64,000 nucleotides of DNA from NCBI RefSeq assembly GCF_002286775.1, contig NZ_NSGJ01000002.1:176890-240889 (forward strand), read 5' to 3'. Both the position numbers and the translations under genes were made by a program. A model generated the notes under the pieces. It was not told the origin of the DNA, did not search any database, and saw only the letters and a list, made by a program, of their open reading frames with translations. This document shows, piece after piece, positions 28,641 through 36,361 of this stretch (its first letter is position 1; each line of letters opens with the position of its first letter). This stretch comes from Myroides sp. N17-2 (GTDB lineage Bacteria > Bacteroidota > Bacteroidia > Flavobacteriales > Flavobacteriaceae).

Positions 28641-28724
28641 AGTTCTTATATAGAGCTGTAATGGATTAGTGTAATTATTAATTAATAAAAATAATTGCCC
28701 CTTTTATTTGTAAATGTTTTACGA

Positions 28725-30869
28725 ATGAAAAAAACTTTATTTCAATCTTTGTTCCTAACGACAGCGTGCATAAGTACTATAGCACATGCTCAGGAAAAAC
28801 AACTAAAAGATTCAATTCAACAAGCAACACTTAACGAAATCGTATTATCTGCTGTTCGTGCAGATGAGAAGACTCCTATTGCTTATGCTAATTTGTCTAA
28901 GAAGGATCTTAGTCAACGTAACCTCGGTCAGGATATTCCGACGATGATGTCTTATATGACTTCTGTTGTGACTACTACTGATGCAGGTAATGGGATAGGG
29001 TATTCTAGTTTTAGAGTACGCGGATCTGATGCATCACGTGTGAATGTTACCCTTAATGGTATTCCTTATAACGATGGGGAGTCACAAGGTTCGTTTTGGG
29101 TTAATATGCCTGACTTCACTTCATCCGTACAGAATCTACAGTTACAGCGTGGGGTAGGTACCTCTACTAATGGCTCATCTGCTTTCGGTGCTAGTCTGAA
29201 TCTAAAAACAGATGATTATGCACATGAAGCTAATGGAGAAGTATCTAATTCTTTTGGTAGCTACAATACTCGCAAATCTACTGTGAAGTTCAGTACTGGT
29301 CTAATTAATGACAAGTTTGAGATTGCTGGGCGTCTGTCAGATATGAAGTCTGATGGGTATATCGACAGAGCTTCGTCTAATATGAAGTCTTATTACTTAC
29401 AAGGGATGTATGTAGGGAAGACTTCTTTAGTAAAAGCAGTAGTATTCGGTGGAAAACAAAAAACGTATCAAGCCTGGAATGGGGTGTCTCAATCTGATAT
29501 TGATAAGTATGGTCGCCGTTATAATCCTGCTGGAAAATATAAGGATGATCAAGGAAATACACAGTTTTATGATAATGAGACTGATAATTATATCCAAACA
29601 CATTATCAATTGCACTGGAGTGAACAGTGGTCATCAGCGTGGTCTTCTAATGTATCCCTACATTACACTAAAGGCGATGGATATTATGAGAACTATAAAG
29701 AAAATCAGAAGTTTAAGAGTTATGGATTTAAGCCTATTACCGTAGATGGTAAGGAGGTAAATAAGACAGACCTTATTAGACAGAAGAGCCTTGCTAATCA
29801 CTTCTATGGAATGGTGTTTAATACCAACTATACAGCTGATAAATTAAATGTTATCGTAGGTGGAGGAGCAAATAAGTATGAGGGGGATCACTTCGGAAAT
29901 GTACTATGGACTAGACAGCCAGTAAAGTTTAGCCCTAACTATGAGTATTACAGAGATGATGCAGTGAAGACAGATCTTAATTTCTATGCTAAAGCTACTT
30001 GGCAGTTCGCTGATAAGTGGAGTTTATATGGAGATATGCAGTATAGAAGAGTGACTTATGAAGCGAATGGTATCGAGACAGGGTTAGTAAATGATAAGTT
30101 TAACTTTTTTAATCCTAAAGGAGGAGTTACGTTCCAACTAGATGAGGAGAATCAGTTCTATCTATCTTATGCTAAGGGAAACAGAGAACCAAATAGAAAA
30201 GACTACGAGGGGGAAGGTAGACCTAAGTCTGAGAGTATGGATGATTATGAGTTAGGATGGAGATTTAGAGGCGATAGAACCACGATTAATGTGAATGCCT
30301 ATTATATGAAATACAAGGATCAATTGATCTTGACAGGAGAGATGAATGATGTGGGAGGAATGCTAAGAGCGAATAGCGGGGATAGTTATAGAGCAGGTAT
30401 TGAGATTGACGCGAATGTACGTGTGTTAGAGAAGCTATATTGGTCTCCTAGTGTAACGATAAGTGCAAATAAGAATAAGAACTTTATGACTACTGTAGAT
30501 AATAAACCTACAAATCTAGGGACTACTAATATTGCCTTTTCACCTGATTTTATCGCATCTAACGCTATTACCTATCTACCTTTAAAAGGGATGAGTGTAT
30601 CGTTACTTACGAAGTTTGTAGGAGAGCAATATATGGCTAATCTAGATGCTAAGGAGTCTAAGCTTGATTCTTATTTTATCAATGATTTGAGTGCTTCTTA
30701 TGAGTTCCCAATAAAAGGATGGGTTAGATCAGTAGGAGTTTCTGTACTAGCAAACAATATATTTAATGTGAAGTATATCTCTAATGGATATTATGATCCA
30801 GAATGGGGGCCAGCTTATTATCCACAAGCAGAGTTTAATATATTAGCAGGCTTGACAATTAAGTTTTAA
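28725..30869 (+). CDS. TonB-dependent receptor, probable thiamine uptake
   Basis: 714 aa from the ATG at 28725, where the signal peptide MKKTLFQSLFLTT begins and ends near AHAQEK; an upstream TTG (28695) in the same frame would put ten non-signal residues in front. The plug holds FRVRGSDASRVNVTLNGIPYND and the barrel ends in LAGLTIKF. The TPP riboswitch directly upstream predicts repression when thiamine pyrophosphate is high, as for the OMR1 receptors of Bacteroidota, so thiamine or a precursor is the likely ligand. Single-gene unit with a terminator behind it. Confidence 0.9.
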   Translation: MKKTLFQSLFLTTACISTIAHAQEKQLKDSIQQATLNEIVLSAVRADEKTPIAYANLSKKDLSQRNLGQDIPTMMSYMTSVVTTTDAGNGIGYSSFRVRGSDASRVNVTLNGIPYNDGESQGSFWVNMPDFTSSVQNLQLQRGVGTSTNGSSAFGASLNLKTDDYAHEANGEVSNSFGSYNTRKSTVKFSTGLINDKFEIAGRLSDMKSDGYIDRASSNMKSYYLQGMYVGKTSLVKAVVFGGKQKTYQAWNGVSQSDIDKYGRRYNPAGKYKDDQGNTQFYDNETDNYIQTHYQLHWSEQWSSAWSSNVSLHYTKGDGYYENYKENQKFKSYGFKPITVDGKEVNKTDLIRQKSLANHFYGMVFNTNYTADKLNVIVGGGANKYEGDHFGNVLWTRQPVKFSPNYEYYRDDAVKTDLNFYAKATWQFADKWSLYGDMQYRRVTYEANGIETGLVNDKFNFFNPKGGVTFQLDEENQFYLSYAKGNREPNRKDYEGEGRPKSESMDDYELGWRFRGDRTTINVNAYYMKYKDQLILTGEMNDVGGMLRANSGDSYRAGIEIDANVRVLEKLYWSPSVTISANKNKNFMTTVDNKPTNLGTTNIAFSPDFIASNAITYLPLKGMSVSLLTKFVGEQYMANLDAKESKLDSYFINDLSASYEFPIKGWVRSVGVSVLANNIFNVKYISNGYYDPEWGPAYYPQAEFNILAGLTIKF

Positions 30870-30891
30870 TTAGCGAAGTATAATAAAACAA

Positions 30892-30926
30892 AAAGCTACT
30901 ATTGTTAAAATAGTAGCTTTTTTTAT
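30892..30926 (+). terminator. Terminator after the thiamine receptor gene
   Basis: AAAGCTACTATT pairs with AATAGTAGCTTT over a 5-nt loop, followed by T residues. Confidence 0.9.
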
Positions 30927-30940
30927 ATCTAATCCTGTCG

Positions 30941-31031
30941 TTCAAGATTGCTTCAAGGTTTTTTCAAGATTTCTTCAACAAATGAACTCCTTTATAGGGA
31001 ACTCTTGAACAAATGTTGAAGAGGTGTTGAA
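30941..31031. repeat. Inverted array of 11-bp repeats, element 2
   Basis: Left arm: four contiguous 11-bp units, TTCAAGATTGC, TTCAAGGTTTT, TTCAAGATTTC and TTCAACAAATG (30941-30984). Spacer of 14 nt (30985-30998). Right arm: three contiguous 11-bp units ending in TTGAA (30999-31009, 31010-31020, 31021-31031); reverse-complemented they read TTCAAGAGTTC, TTCAACATTTG and TTCAACACCTC. The conserved core TTCAAS differs from elements 1 and 3, but period, size and polarity are the same. It lies between convergent genes. Confidence 0.82.
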
Positions 31032-31119
31032 GAATATAGTTTGATTTTAGATGTGTTATAATTAGTCGATTTAGTTCTTCTTGTGAATTAAATAGTAGTA
31101 TATAACTATGTGTTTGAAG

Positions 31120-31575
31120 TTAATAAGTGATGTACAAGTAATCACCTTGTTTTCTTACATGATAGGGTTTAAGTTGATATTGGATACCAGGAGTAAGAGA
31201 CTGTCCATTAATAAGACTGAACTGCGCTTCTTGTCCGTCGTGATTGTGTAAACACTTGCAATAAACAAATACTCCTTTATTCTCTTTACGAGTTAGTACT
31301 GAACATTCTAGAGGTTTGTGATTTGGACAGGTAAGTTCATATGCGAAATACTGTGTTCCTGCATTATATATTCCAATACCACTAATACTTCCTCCAACTC
31401 CATAAGCTACATATACACCTCCAGGATTTAGTAAGTTTATTGCGTCAGGATTATTTAAATATACTGTGTAATTGATACTATTACTAGGTAGATTAGGGTT
31501 TACATATCTACTGTCGCTTTTACTACATGCTGCAGCTATAAGTATCGTAAAAAGGATTATAAATAATTTCTTCAT
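31120..31575 (-). CDS. Rieske-like lipoprotein
   Basis: 151 aa from the ATG at 31575, which places the lipoprotein signal (lipobox Cys17) at the N-terminus; an in-frame ATG at 31599 would add eight residues in front. The C-terminal half resembles a Rieske fold with TCPNH and YCKCLHNHDG blocks followed by YQLKPYHVRKQGDYLYI. The spacing is not the canonical CxH...CxxH, so binding of a 2Fe-2S cluster is uncertain. Transcribed alone. Confidence 0.65.
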   Translation of the reverse strand: MKKLFIILFTILIAAACSKSDSRYVNPNLPSNSINYTVYLNNPDAINLLNPGGVYVAYGVGGSISGIGIYNAGTQYFAYELTCPNHKPLECSVLTRKENKGVFVYCKCLHNHDGQEAQFSLINGQSLTPGIQYQLKPYHVRKQGDYLYITY

Positions 31576-31588
31576 TTTAATAAACTGT

Positions 31589-31618
31589 TTGAAAAACAAA
31601 TTTAATTAATTATATTTG
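31589..31618 (+). promoter_or_regulatory. Consensus promoter in front of the greA leader
   Basis: TTG (31589-31591), exactly 19 nt, then TATATTTG (31611-31618): the best form of the Bacteroidota promoter. It points toward greA, whose start is 270 bp further on, with a terminator-like hairpin in between. Confidence 0.75.
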
Positions 31619-31682
31619 ACAAATATAGTAGAACAATCAATTATTGATTTAACAATAAAATAAAAATATCTTTATAGTAAGG

Positions 31683-31707
31683 AATCCCGTTTTTATGGGA
31701 TTTTTTC
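31683..31707 (+). terminator. Terminator-like hairpin in the greA leader
   Basis: AATCCC and GGGATT pair around an 8-nt loop, extendable by two G-U pairs, followed by a run of T. It lies about 60 nt after the predicted transcription start, so it would either end a short RNA or attenuate greA. Confidence 0.6.
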
Positions 31708-31712
31708 TATTT

Positions 31713-31866
31713 ACCTTAAATCCGTAAAGAACGTTTAAACGAGAATAAATTATACAAAACAGAGCAAGATTAGTGATTAAAGTACACTATAGTGTGGTTT
31801 TAGAGCTAATTGAAGTTATGTAAAGTAGAATTCATTCGCAGTAAATGGTAGTTACGGATTTAAGGT
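31713..31866. repeat. 15-bp inverted repeat bracketing 124 nt upstream of greA
   Basis: ACCTTAAATCCGTAA at 31713-31727 is the exact reverse complement of 31852-31866. Inside are two more palindromes, CGTTTAAACG and ACACTATAGTGT. The right arm ends 21 nt before the greA ATG. It is either a structured leader closed by a long stem or a small transposon-like remnant (MITE); no convincing target duplication is seen. Confidence 0.7.
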
Positions 31867-31887
31867 TTTTATATAAACGAGTTAATT

Positions 31888-32367
31888 ATGAGCAAGATTT
31901 CGTATTATACTGCGGAAGGTCTTAAGAAGTTAAAAGACGAATTAGAGCAGTTGAAAAGTGTGGAGCGTCCTAAAGCATCTCAAGCGATAGCTGATGCAAG
32001 GGATAAAGGTGACTTGTCTGAGAATGCAGAATATGATGCAGCTAAGGAAGCACAAGGATTATTAGAGCTGAAGATAGCTAAGGTAGAAGAAGTAGTAGCG
32101 AATGCTAGATTAATAGACGAATCTCAGTTAGATGTTACTAAAGCTTTGGTTTTATCTAAAGTAAAGATTAAAAATACTGCTAATGGTATGGAGATTACGT
32201 ATACATTAGTAGCAGAGAGTGAAGCTGATTTAAAAGCAGGTAAGATATCTGTAACTTCTCCTATCGGTAGAGGTTTACTAGGTAAGTCTGTTGGCGATGT
32301 AGCTGAGATACAAGTTCCTAATGGTAGTATTTCGTTTGAAATACTTGAAATTAGTAGAGATAACTAA
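31888..32367 (+). CDS. greA: Transcription elongation factor GreA
   Basis: 159 aa, normal length. The N-terminal coiled coil has DLSENAEYDAAKEAQ (tip region with Asp and Glu that assist RNA cleavage) and the C-terminal FKBP-like domain has ISVTSPIGRGLLGKSVGDVAEIQVP. It rescues backtracked RNA polymerase by stimulating transcript cleavage. It is co-directional with the HIT gene 15 bp downstream and preceded by an unusually elaborate leader. Confidence 0.96.
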   Translation: MSKISYYTAEGLKKLKDELEQLKSVERPKASQAIADARDKGDLSENAEYDAAKEAQGLLELKIAKVEEVVANARLIDESQLDVTKALVLSKVKIKNTANGMEITYTLVAESEADLKAGKISVTSPIGRGLLGKSVGDVAEIQVPNGSISFEILEISRDN

Positions 32368-32382
32368 AAACATAGATAGATT

Positions 32383-32772
32383 ATGAGTTCTATTTTCACG
32401 AAGATCATTTCAGGAGAGATACCTGCATATAAAGTAGCAGAGGATGATAATTTTCTAGCATTTTTAGATATTAATCCTAATGCGAAGGGACATACATTAT
32501 GTATTCCTAAGAAGGAGATTAATAAGATTTTTGATATGGAAGAGGATCAATATCTAGAGTTGATGAAGTTCTCTCGTAAGGTAGCTAAGGCATTAGAGCT
32601 AGCGGTACCTTGTAAGAGAATAGGGATGGCTGTAGTGGGGTTAGAAGTACCTCATGTACACGTTCATCTAATTCCTCTTCAAGAGATGGATGATATGCGA
32701 TTCACTAAGAAGGAAAAGCTATCTCCGGAAGAATTCGAACAAGTAGCTAAGGCTATTAATAGTCATTTATAA
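32383..32772 (+). CDS. HIT family nucleotide-binding hydrolase
   Basis: 129 aa with the histidine triad HVHVHLIPL (near residue 95) and the N-terminal SIFTKIISGEIPAYKVAEDD, typical of HinT-like proteins. Members hydrolyse adenosine phosphoramidates or acyl-adenylates in the cytoplasm. It is second gene behind greA and ends at a terminator. Confidence 0.93.
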   Translation: MSSIFTKIISGEIPAYKVAEDDNFLAFLDINPNAKGHTLCIPKKEINKIFDMEEDQYLELMKFSRKVAKALELAVPCKRIGMAVVGLEVPHVHVHLIPLQEMDDMRFTKKEKLSPEEFEQVAKAINSHL

Positions 32773-32787
32773 GACTATCCAAAATAA

Positions 32788-32826
32788 CAAAAAAGGTTGC
32801 CTAGTAAGACTAGTGCAACCTTTTTT
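32788..32826. terminator. Bidirectional terminator overlapping the histidine kinase stop
   Basis: AAAAGGTTGC / GCAACCTTTT with an inner CTAGT / ACTAG stem. Flanking A and T runs allow use from both strands. The right arm contains the last codons and the TAG stop (32810) of the minus-strand kinase gene. Confidence 0.88.
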
Positions 32827-33961
32827 TGTTATACGTAATACAGAATGTGGTTCCTTTGCCTATTTCTGATTGGGTTATTTTAATTTTTCCATTTTGGAAG
32901 TCTTCTACTATCCTTTTTGTTAGAGATAGTCCTAATCCCCATCCGCGTTTCTTAGTAGTATATCCTGGTTCGAATATTTTTTTCAACAGTTTTTTAGGGA
33001 TACCGCTACCTGAATCAGTGATCAGTATATTGACTACTTTGGGAGTGTCTTGTATGTGTATGGCTAGTTTTCCTTTTCCTTTCATAGCATCTATAGCGTT
33101 CTTGATAAGATTCTCTATCGTCCAGCTGTGTAGCTCCTTGTTTAATGGGATTAGTATCTCGTAGTCAGGACTATCCATTGTAAACAGTATTTGCTTCGAA
33201 TTTCTAAGAGAAAAGTAATCAAAAGTCTTACGGGTCTCAGAGATAATATCGACATCAGTAAGCTTAGGGATAGAACCTATCTTGGAGAACCTATCAGCTA
33301 TAATTTGCAGTTTCTTTACGTCCTTCTCTATTTCTGCTATGGTTTCAGGATTGACCTTGTCGAGTCTCATTATTTCTATCCATCCTAGTAGTGAAGATAA
33401 AGGAGTTCCTATCTGATGGGCAGTTTCTTTCGCCATACCTGTCCACAGTTTATTTTGGGTAGCTACTTTATTACTGCGATAGAAATAGAATAATAAGACA
33501 GTAAAGAATAAGAATATTAAAACTAGGGTAACTGGGTAATACTTCAGTTTTGTTAATAAAGAAGAGTTGCCATAGTACACGTATTGCGTTTGCTTACCTA
33601 CTTTTAGTAGTATAGGTGGGTTTTGTGATTTTAATCTGCGCAGCAGTGCTTGTTTCTTCTCAGGTGTATTGACTATGTGTTCATCTATGTTGTTAATAGA
33701 AAGTATATTGTCATTTACGTCAGTTTGTATGATAGGAATCGTCTTATTCTCCATCATAATAAGAAAGGGAAGAGATACGTCTGCCTCGATAGAGGTAGCC
33801 GTGTCAAGAGTATTCAGCGCTTCAGCCCATATTTTCATTTTTGTTCTCTCTTCAGTCTTATAAGTCTGAAAAAAAGAATAGGTGTTCCAAAGAATTACTA
33901 ATAAGGTGATTAATGCGGCAGCGATAACTGACCAACGAAATATTTCTTTCTTATTGCTCAA
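32810..33961 (-). CDS. Membrane sensor histidine kinase
   Basis: 383 aa. There are two membrane segments (about 10-32 and 142-160) around a periplasmic sensor of about 110 aa. The phospho-acceptor is His182 in ETAHQIGTPLSSLLG, and HATPase motifs follow: N-box ENLIKNAIDAM, G1 DSGSGIPKK and G2 GWGLGLSLTKRIV. No response regulator is adjacent, so it is an orphan kinase here. The signal is unknown. Its 3' end is embedded in the shared terminator. Confidence 0.92.
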   Translation of the reverse strand: MSNKKEIFRWSVIAAALITLLVILWNTYSFFQTYKTEERTKMKIWAEALNTLDTATSIEADVSLPFLIMMENKTIPIIQTDVNDNILSINNIDEHIVNTPEKKQALLRRLKSQNPPILLKVGKQTQYVYYGNSSLLTKLKYYPVTLVLIFLFFTVLLFYFYRSNKVATQNKLWTGMAKETAHQIGTPLSSLLGWIEIMRLDKVNPETIAEIEKDVKKLQIIADRFSKIGSIPKLTDVDIISETRKTFDYFSLRNSKQILFTMDSPDYEILIPLNKELHSWTIENLIKNAIDAMKGKGKLAIHIQDTPKVVNILITDSGSGIPKKLLKKIFEPGYTTKKRGWGLGLSLTKRIVEDFQNGKIKITQSEIGKGTTFCITYNKKRLH

Positions 33962-34096
33962 GATTTGAAATGGTTTAATATCAAGATTTAAAAGTAATTA
34001 AAATAAATGAATTGATTTAAGGTTTAATGAAGTATTAAAAGTTTTAAGGTTATTAAAAGCTTTTGTAACTTTACTTTTCTTGAATTAAAAGAATAT

Positions 34097-34969
34097 ATGA
34101 AATCTATAAAACCAAACGATATATCTGTAGTAGAACTACAGAGACTGATGCAGACGTCTATAGGGCCACGCCCAATAGCTCTTGCAAGTACGATAGATGC
34201 TGATGGTAGACCTAATCTGTCTCCGTTTAGTTTCTTTAATATGGTGAGTACTAACCCACCTATTTTAGTGTTTTCTCCGTCTAGACGTGTGAGAGATAAT
34301 TCTAATAAGCACACACTGTTTAACGTGCAGGCTAATCTTCAGGTAGTTATTAATGTAGTGACCTATGATATGGTACAGCAGACTTCTCTATCGAGTACAG
34401 AATACAAGGATGGCGTGAATGAGTTTATTAAGTCTGGACTGACGATGGTACCATCAGATGTAGTTAAGCCGTTTAGAGTAAAAGAAAGCCCTGTACAGTA
34501 TGAGTGTGTGGTGCAGGAGGTAATCGGTCTTGGGCAAGAAGGTGGCGCAGGTAATTTAGTTATCTGTGAGGTAGTGAAGATTCACGTAAGTGAAGAGGTA
34601 TTAGATGAGAGCGGACAGATAGATCAACATAAGATAGATTTAGTAGCGCGTATGGGAGCTAACTGGTACACACGTGCTAATGATGGTATATTCGAAGTAG
34701 AGAAGCCATTGACTACACTTGGTTTAGGAGTGGATGCACTACCTGAAGGAGTAGTGGAGAGTGGTGTGTTCTCTGGTAATGATTTAGGAGTTTTAGGGAA
34801 TATTGAGTTATTGCCTAATGATGAAGAGGTGTTAAGCTTTGTAAATTCAAATACAGAATTAAAAGAAATATTGGCATCTAAGAATCAAATCAATAAATTT
34901 AAATTAGCAAAAAAATATTTAGAAGAAAATAATGTACCTTTGGCTTGGAAAACAATTTTAGCCGAATAG
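34097..34969 (+). CDS. Flavin reductase family protein (FMN-binding split barrel)
   Basis: 290 aa. The N-terminal ~200 residues fit flavin reductase-like FMN-binding proteins, with SIGPRPIALASTIDADGRPNLSPFSFFN and FSPSRRVRDNSNKHTLFN. The C-terminal ~90 residues are helical and common in Bacteroidota members. Probably a cytoplasmic NAD(P)H:flavin oxidoreductase or a protein for a flavin-dependent oxidase; the partner is unknown. It is co-directional with the DUF3127 gene 25 bp downstream. Confidence 0.88.
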   Translation: MKSIKPNDISVVELQRLMQTSIGPRPIALASTIDADGRPNLSPFSFFNMVSTNPPILVFSPSRRVRDNSNKHTLFNVQANLQVVINVVTYDMVQQTSLSSTEYKDGVNEFIKSGLTMVPSDVVKPFRVKESPVQYECVVQEVIGLGQEGGAGNLVICEVVKIHVSEEVLDESGQIDQHKIDLVARMGANWYTRANDGIFEVEKPLTTLGLGVDALPEGVVESGVFSGNDLGVLGNIELLPNDEEVLSFVNSNTELKEILASKNQINKFKLAKKYLEENNVPLAWKTILAE

Positions 34970-34994
34970 ATTGTAATTAAAAAAAGAGATTAAA

Positions 34995-35666
34995 ATGGAA
35001 GTTACAGGAAGAATCAAATTAATTGGACATACACAAGATATTAGTTCATCATTCAGAAAGAGAGAAGTTGTAATAACTACGGAAGAGCAATATCCTCAGC
35101 ATATTATGATTGAGTTCACTCAAGATAAAGTAAGTATGTTAGACACATATCAAGTAGGTGAGCAAGTTAAGGTGGCTATTAATTTGAGAGGAAGAGAGTG
35201 GCAAAGTCCACAAGGAGAAACTAGATACTTTAATACAATCCAAGGGTGGAGAATAGAACACATGATGCCTGCTCAACAAGGAGGTAATATGGGACAAAAC
35301 CAACAACCTTATATGGGACAACAAGACAATATGCAGTCTCAATATGGTAACGCAGGTATGTCTCAACAAGGAGGTTTTAACCAAAACCAACAACAAGGGT
35401 TTGCTCAAAACACTCAAATGCAACAGCAAGGAGGTTTTAACCAAAATCAACAACAAGATTTTAATCAAAACACTCAAATGCAACAGCAAGGAGGTTTTAA
35501 TCAAAACCAACAGCAAGGGTTTGCTCAAAATACTCAAGGTCAACAACAAGGAGGTTTTAACCAAAACCAACAACAAGGGTTTAACCAAGGGCAAAACAAT
35601 ATGGGACAACAGTTTCCTCCTGCTTCTAGCTACCAAGAAGAGGATCACGACGATTTACCATTCTAA
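34995..35666 (+). CDS. DUF3127 protein with Gln/Asn-rich repeat tail
   Basis: 223 aa. Residues 1-~95 are the DUF3127 domain, an OB-like fold found in Bacteroidota, with the sequence RKREVVITTEEQYPQHIMIEF. From residue 126 there are four tandem copies of a 20-residue unit of the type GGFNQNQQQGFAQNTQMQQQ, then an acidic tail DDLPF. A Gln/Asn-rich linker with an acidic tip recalls single-stranded DNA-binding proteins, so nucleic-acid binding is a reasonable but unproven idea. Confidence 0.85.
   Translation: MEVTGRIKLIGHTQDISSSFRKREVVITTEEQYPQHIMIEFTQDKVSMLDTYQVGEQVKVAINLRGREWQSPQGETRYFNTIQGWRIEHMMPAQQGGNMGQNQQPYMGQQDNMQSQYGNAGMSQQGGFNQNQQQGFAQNTQMQQQGGFNQNQQQDFNQNTQMQQQGGFNQNQQQGFAQNTQGQQQGGFNQNQQQGFNQGQNNMGQQFPPASSYQEEDHDDLPF
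35370..35609 (+). repeat. Four 60-bp tandem repeats inside the DUF3127 gene
   Basis: Units start at 35370, 35430, 35490 and 35550, each beginning GGAGGTTTTAA. The DNA is well conserved between copies, so length variation by slippage in frame is likely between strains. Confidence 0.9.
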
Positions 35667-35680
35667 AAAATATTATATAT

Positions 35681-35712
35681 GTCCCTAAGTATTTCTTAGG
35701 GACTTTTTTTTC
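35681..35712 (+). terminator. Terminator before aat
   Basis: GTCCCTAAG / CTTAGGGAC with a 5-nt loop and nine T. The aat start codon follows within 5 nt. Confidence 0.88.
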
Positions 35713-35716
35713 TACT

Positions 35717-36361
35717 ATGATATCATCTATAGATAGTAATTACTTGTATTTTCCATCAGTGGAAAGTGCACACGAATCTGGTATATTAGCAATAGGTGGG
35801 GATCTGTCTGCTAATAGATTAATATTAGCATATAAGTCTGGTATATTTCCATGGTTTGAAGATGGAGAGCCTATCACTTGGTGGGCACCTGATATGCGTA
35901 TGGTACTCGAACCTCATGAAGTACATATCTCTAAGAGTATGCGTAGTATCCTTAAAAAAGAACAATTTAAAATTACTTTCAATACTTGTTTTGCTGAAGT
36001 AATAAATAACTGTCAGAATGCTAAACGCAATGGACAATTAGGAACATGGATCACTGATGATATGATAGATGCTTATTGTAATTTAAATAAGCTTGGCATT
36101 GCACAATCTGTTGAGGTTTGGCAAGATGGAGAACTTGTAGGTGGTCTATATGGTGTAGATGTGAAACCTGTGTTCTGCGGAGAGAGTATGTTCTCCCGTG
36201 TTCCTAATGCTAGTAAAGTGGCTTTTATCTATCTATGTGAATATCTACAAAAGAAAAAGTACGCACTATTAGACTGTCAAGTATATAATGATCATCTAAG
36301 TTCTTTAGGTGCTTATGAGATACCTAGAGAGGTATTTCTAGAATATCTCCCTAAGAGGTAG
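35717..36361 (+). CDS. aat: Leucyl/phenylalanyl-tRNA-protein transferase
   Basis: 214 aa with the family blocks FPSVESAHESGILAIGGDLS, GIFPWFEDGEPITWWAPDMRMVL and VEVWQDGELVGGLYGV. It adds Leu or Phe to N-terminal Lys or Arg to create N-degrons for ClpS/ClpAP. The start follows a terminator directly, so a promoter must lie in or before that stem or readthrough occurs. Its 3' end overlaps the convergent thiF by 24 bp. Confidence 0.93.
   Translation: MISSIDSNYLYFPSVESAHESGILAIGGDLSANRLILAYKSGIFPWFEDGEPITWWAPDMRMVLEPHEVHISKSMRSILKKEQFKITFNTCFAEVINNCQNAKRNGQLGTWITDDMIDAYCNLNKLGIAQSVEVWQDGELVGGLYGVDVKPVFCGESMFSRVPNASKVAFIYLCEYLQKKKYALLDCQVYNDHLSSLGAYEIPREVFLEYLPKR

Noticed and set aside
29427..29745. 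Alternative-frame ORFs inside the TPP-controlled receptor
   Set aside because: Shadows of a well-supported TonB-dependent receptor gene, with no family resemblance.
31713..31866. Complete insertion sequence
   Set aside because: Only 154 bp, no transposase; a MITE remnant remains possible.
35139..35648. Long minus-strand ORF over the DUF3127 gene
   Set aside because: It is the mirror of the Gln/Asn repeats, giving a meaningless Leu-rich repeat.
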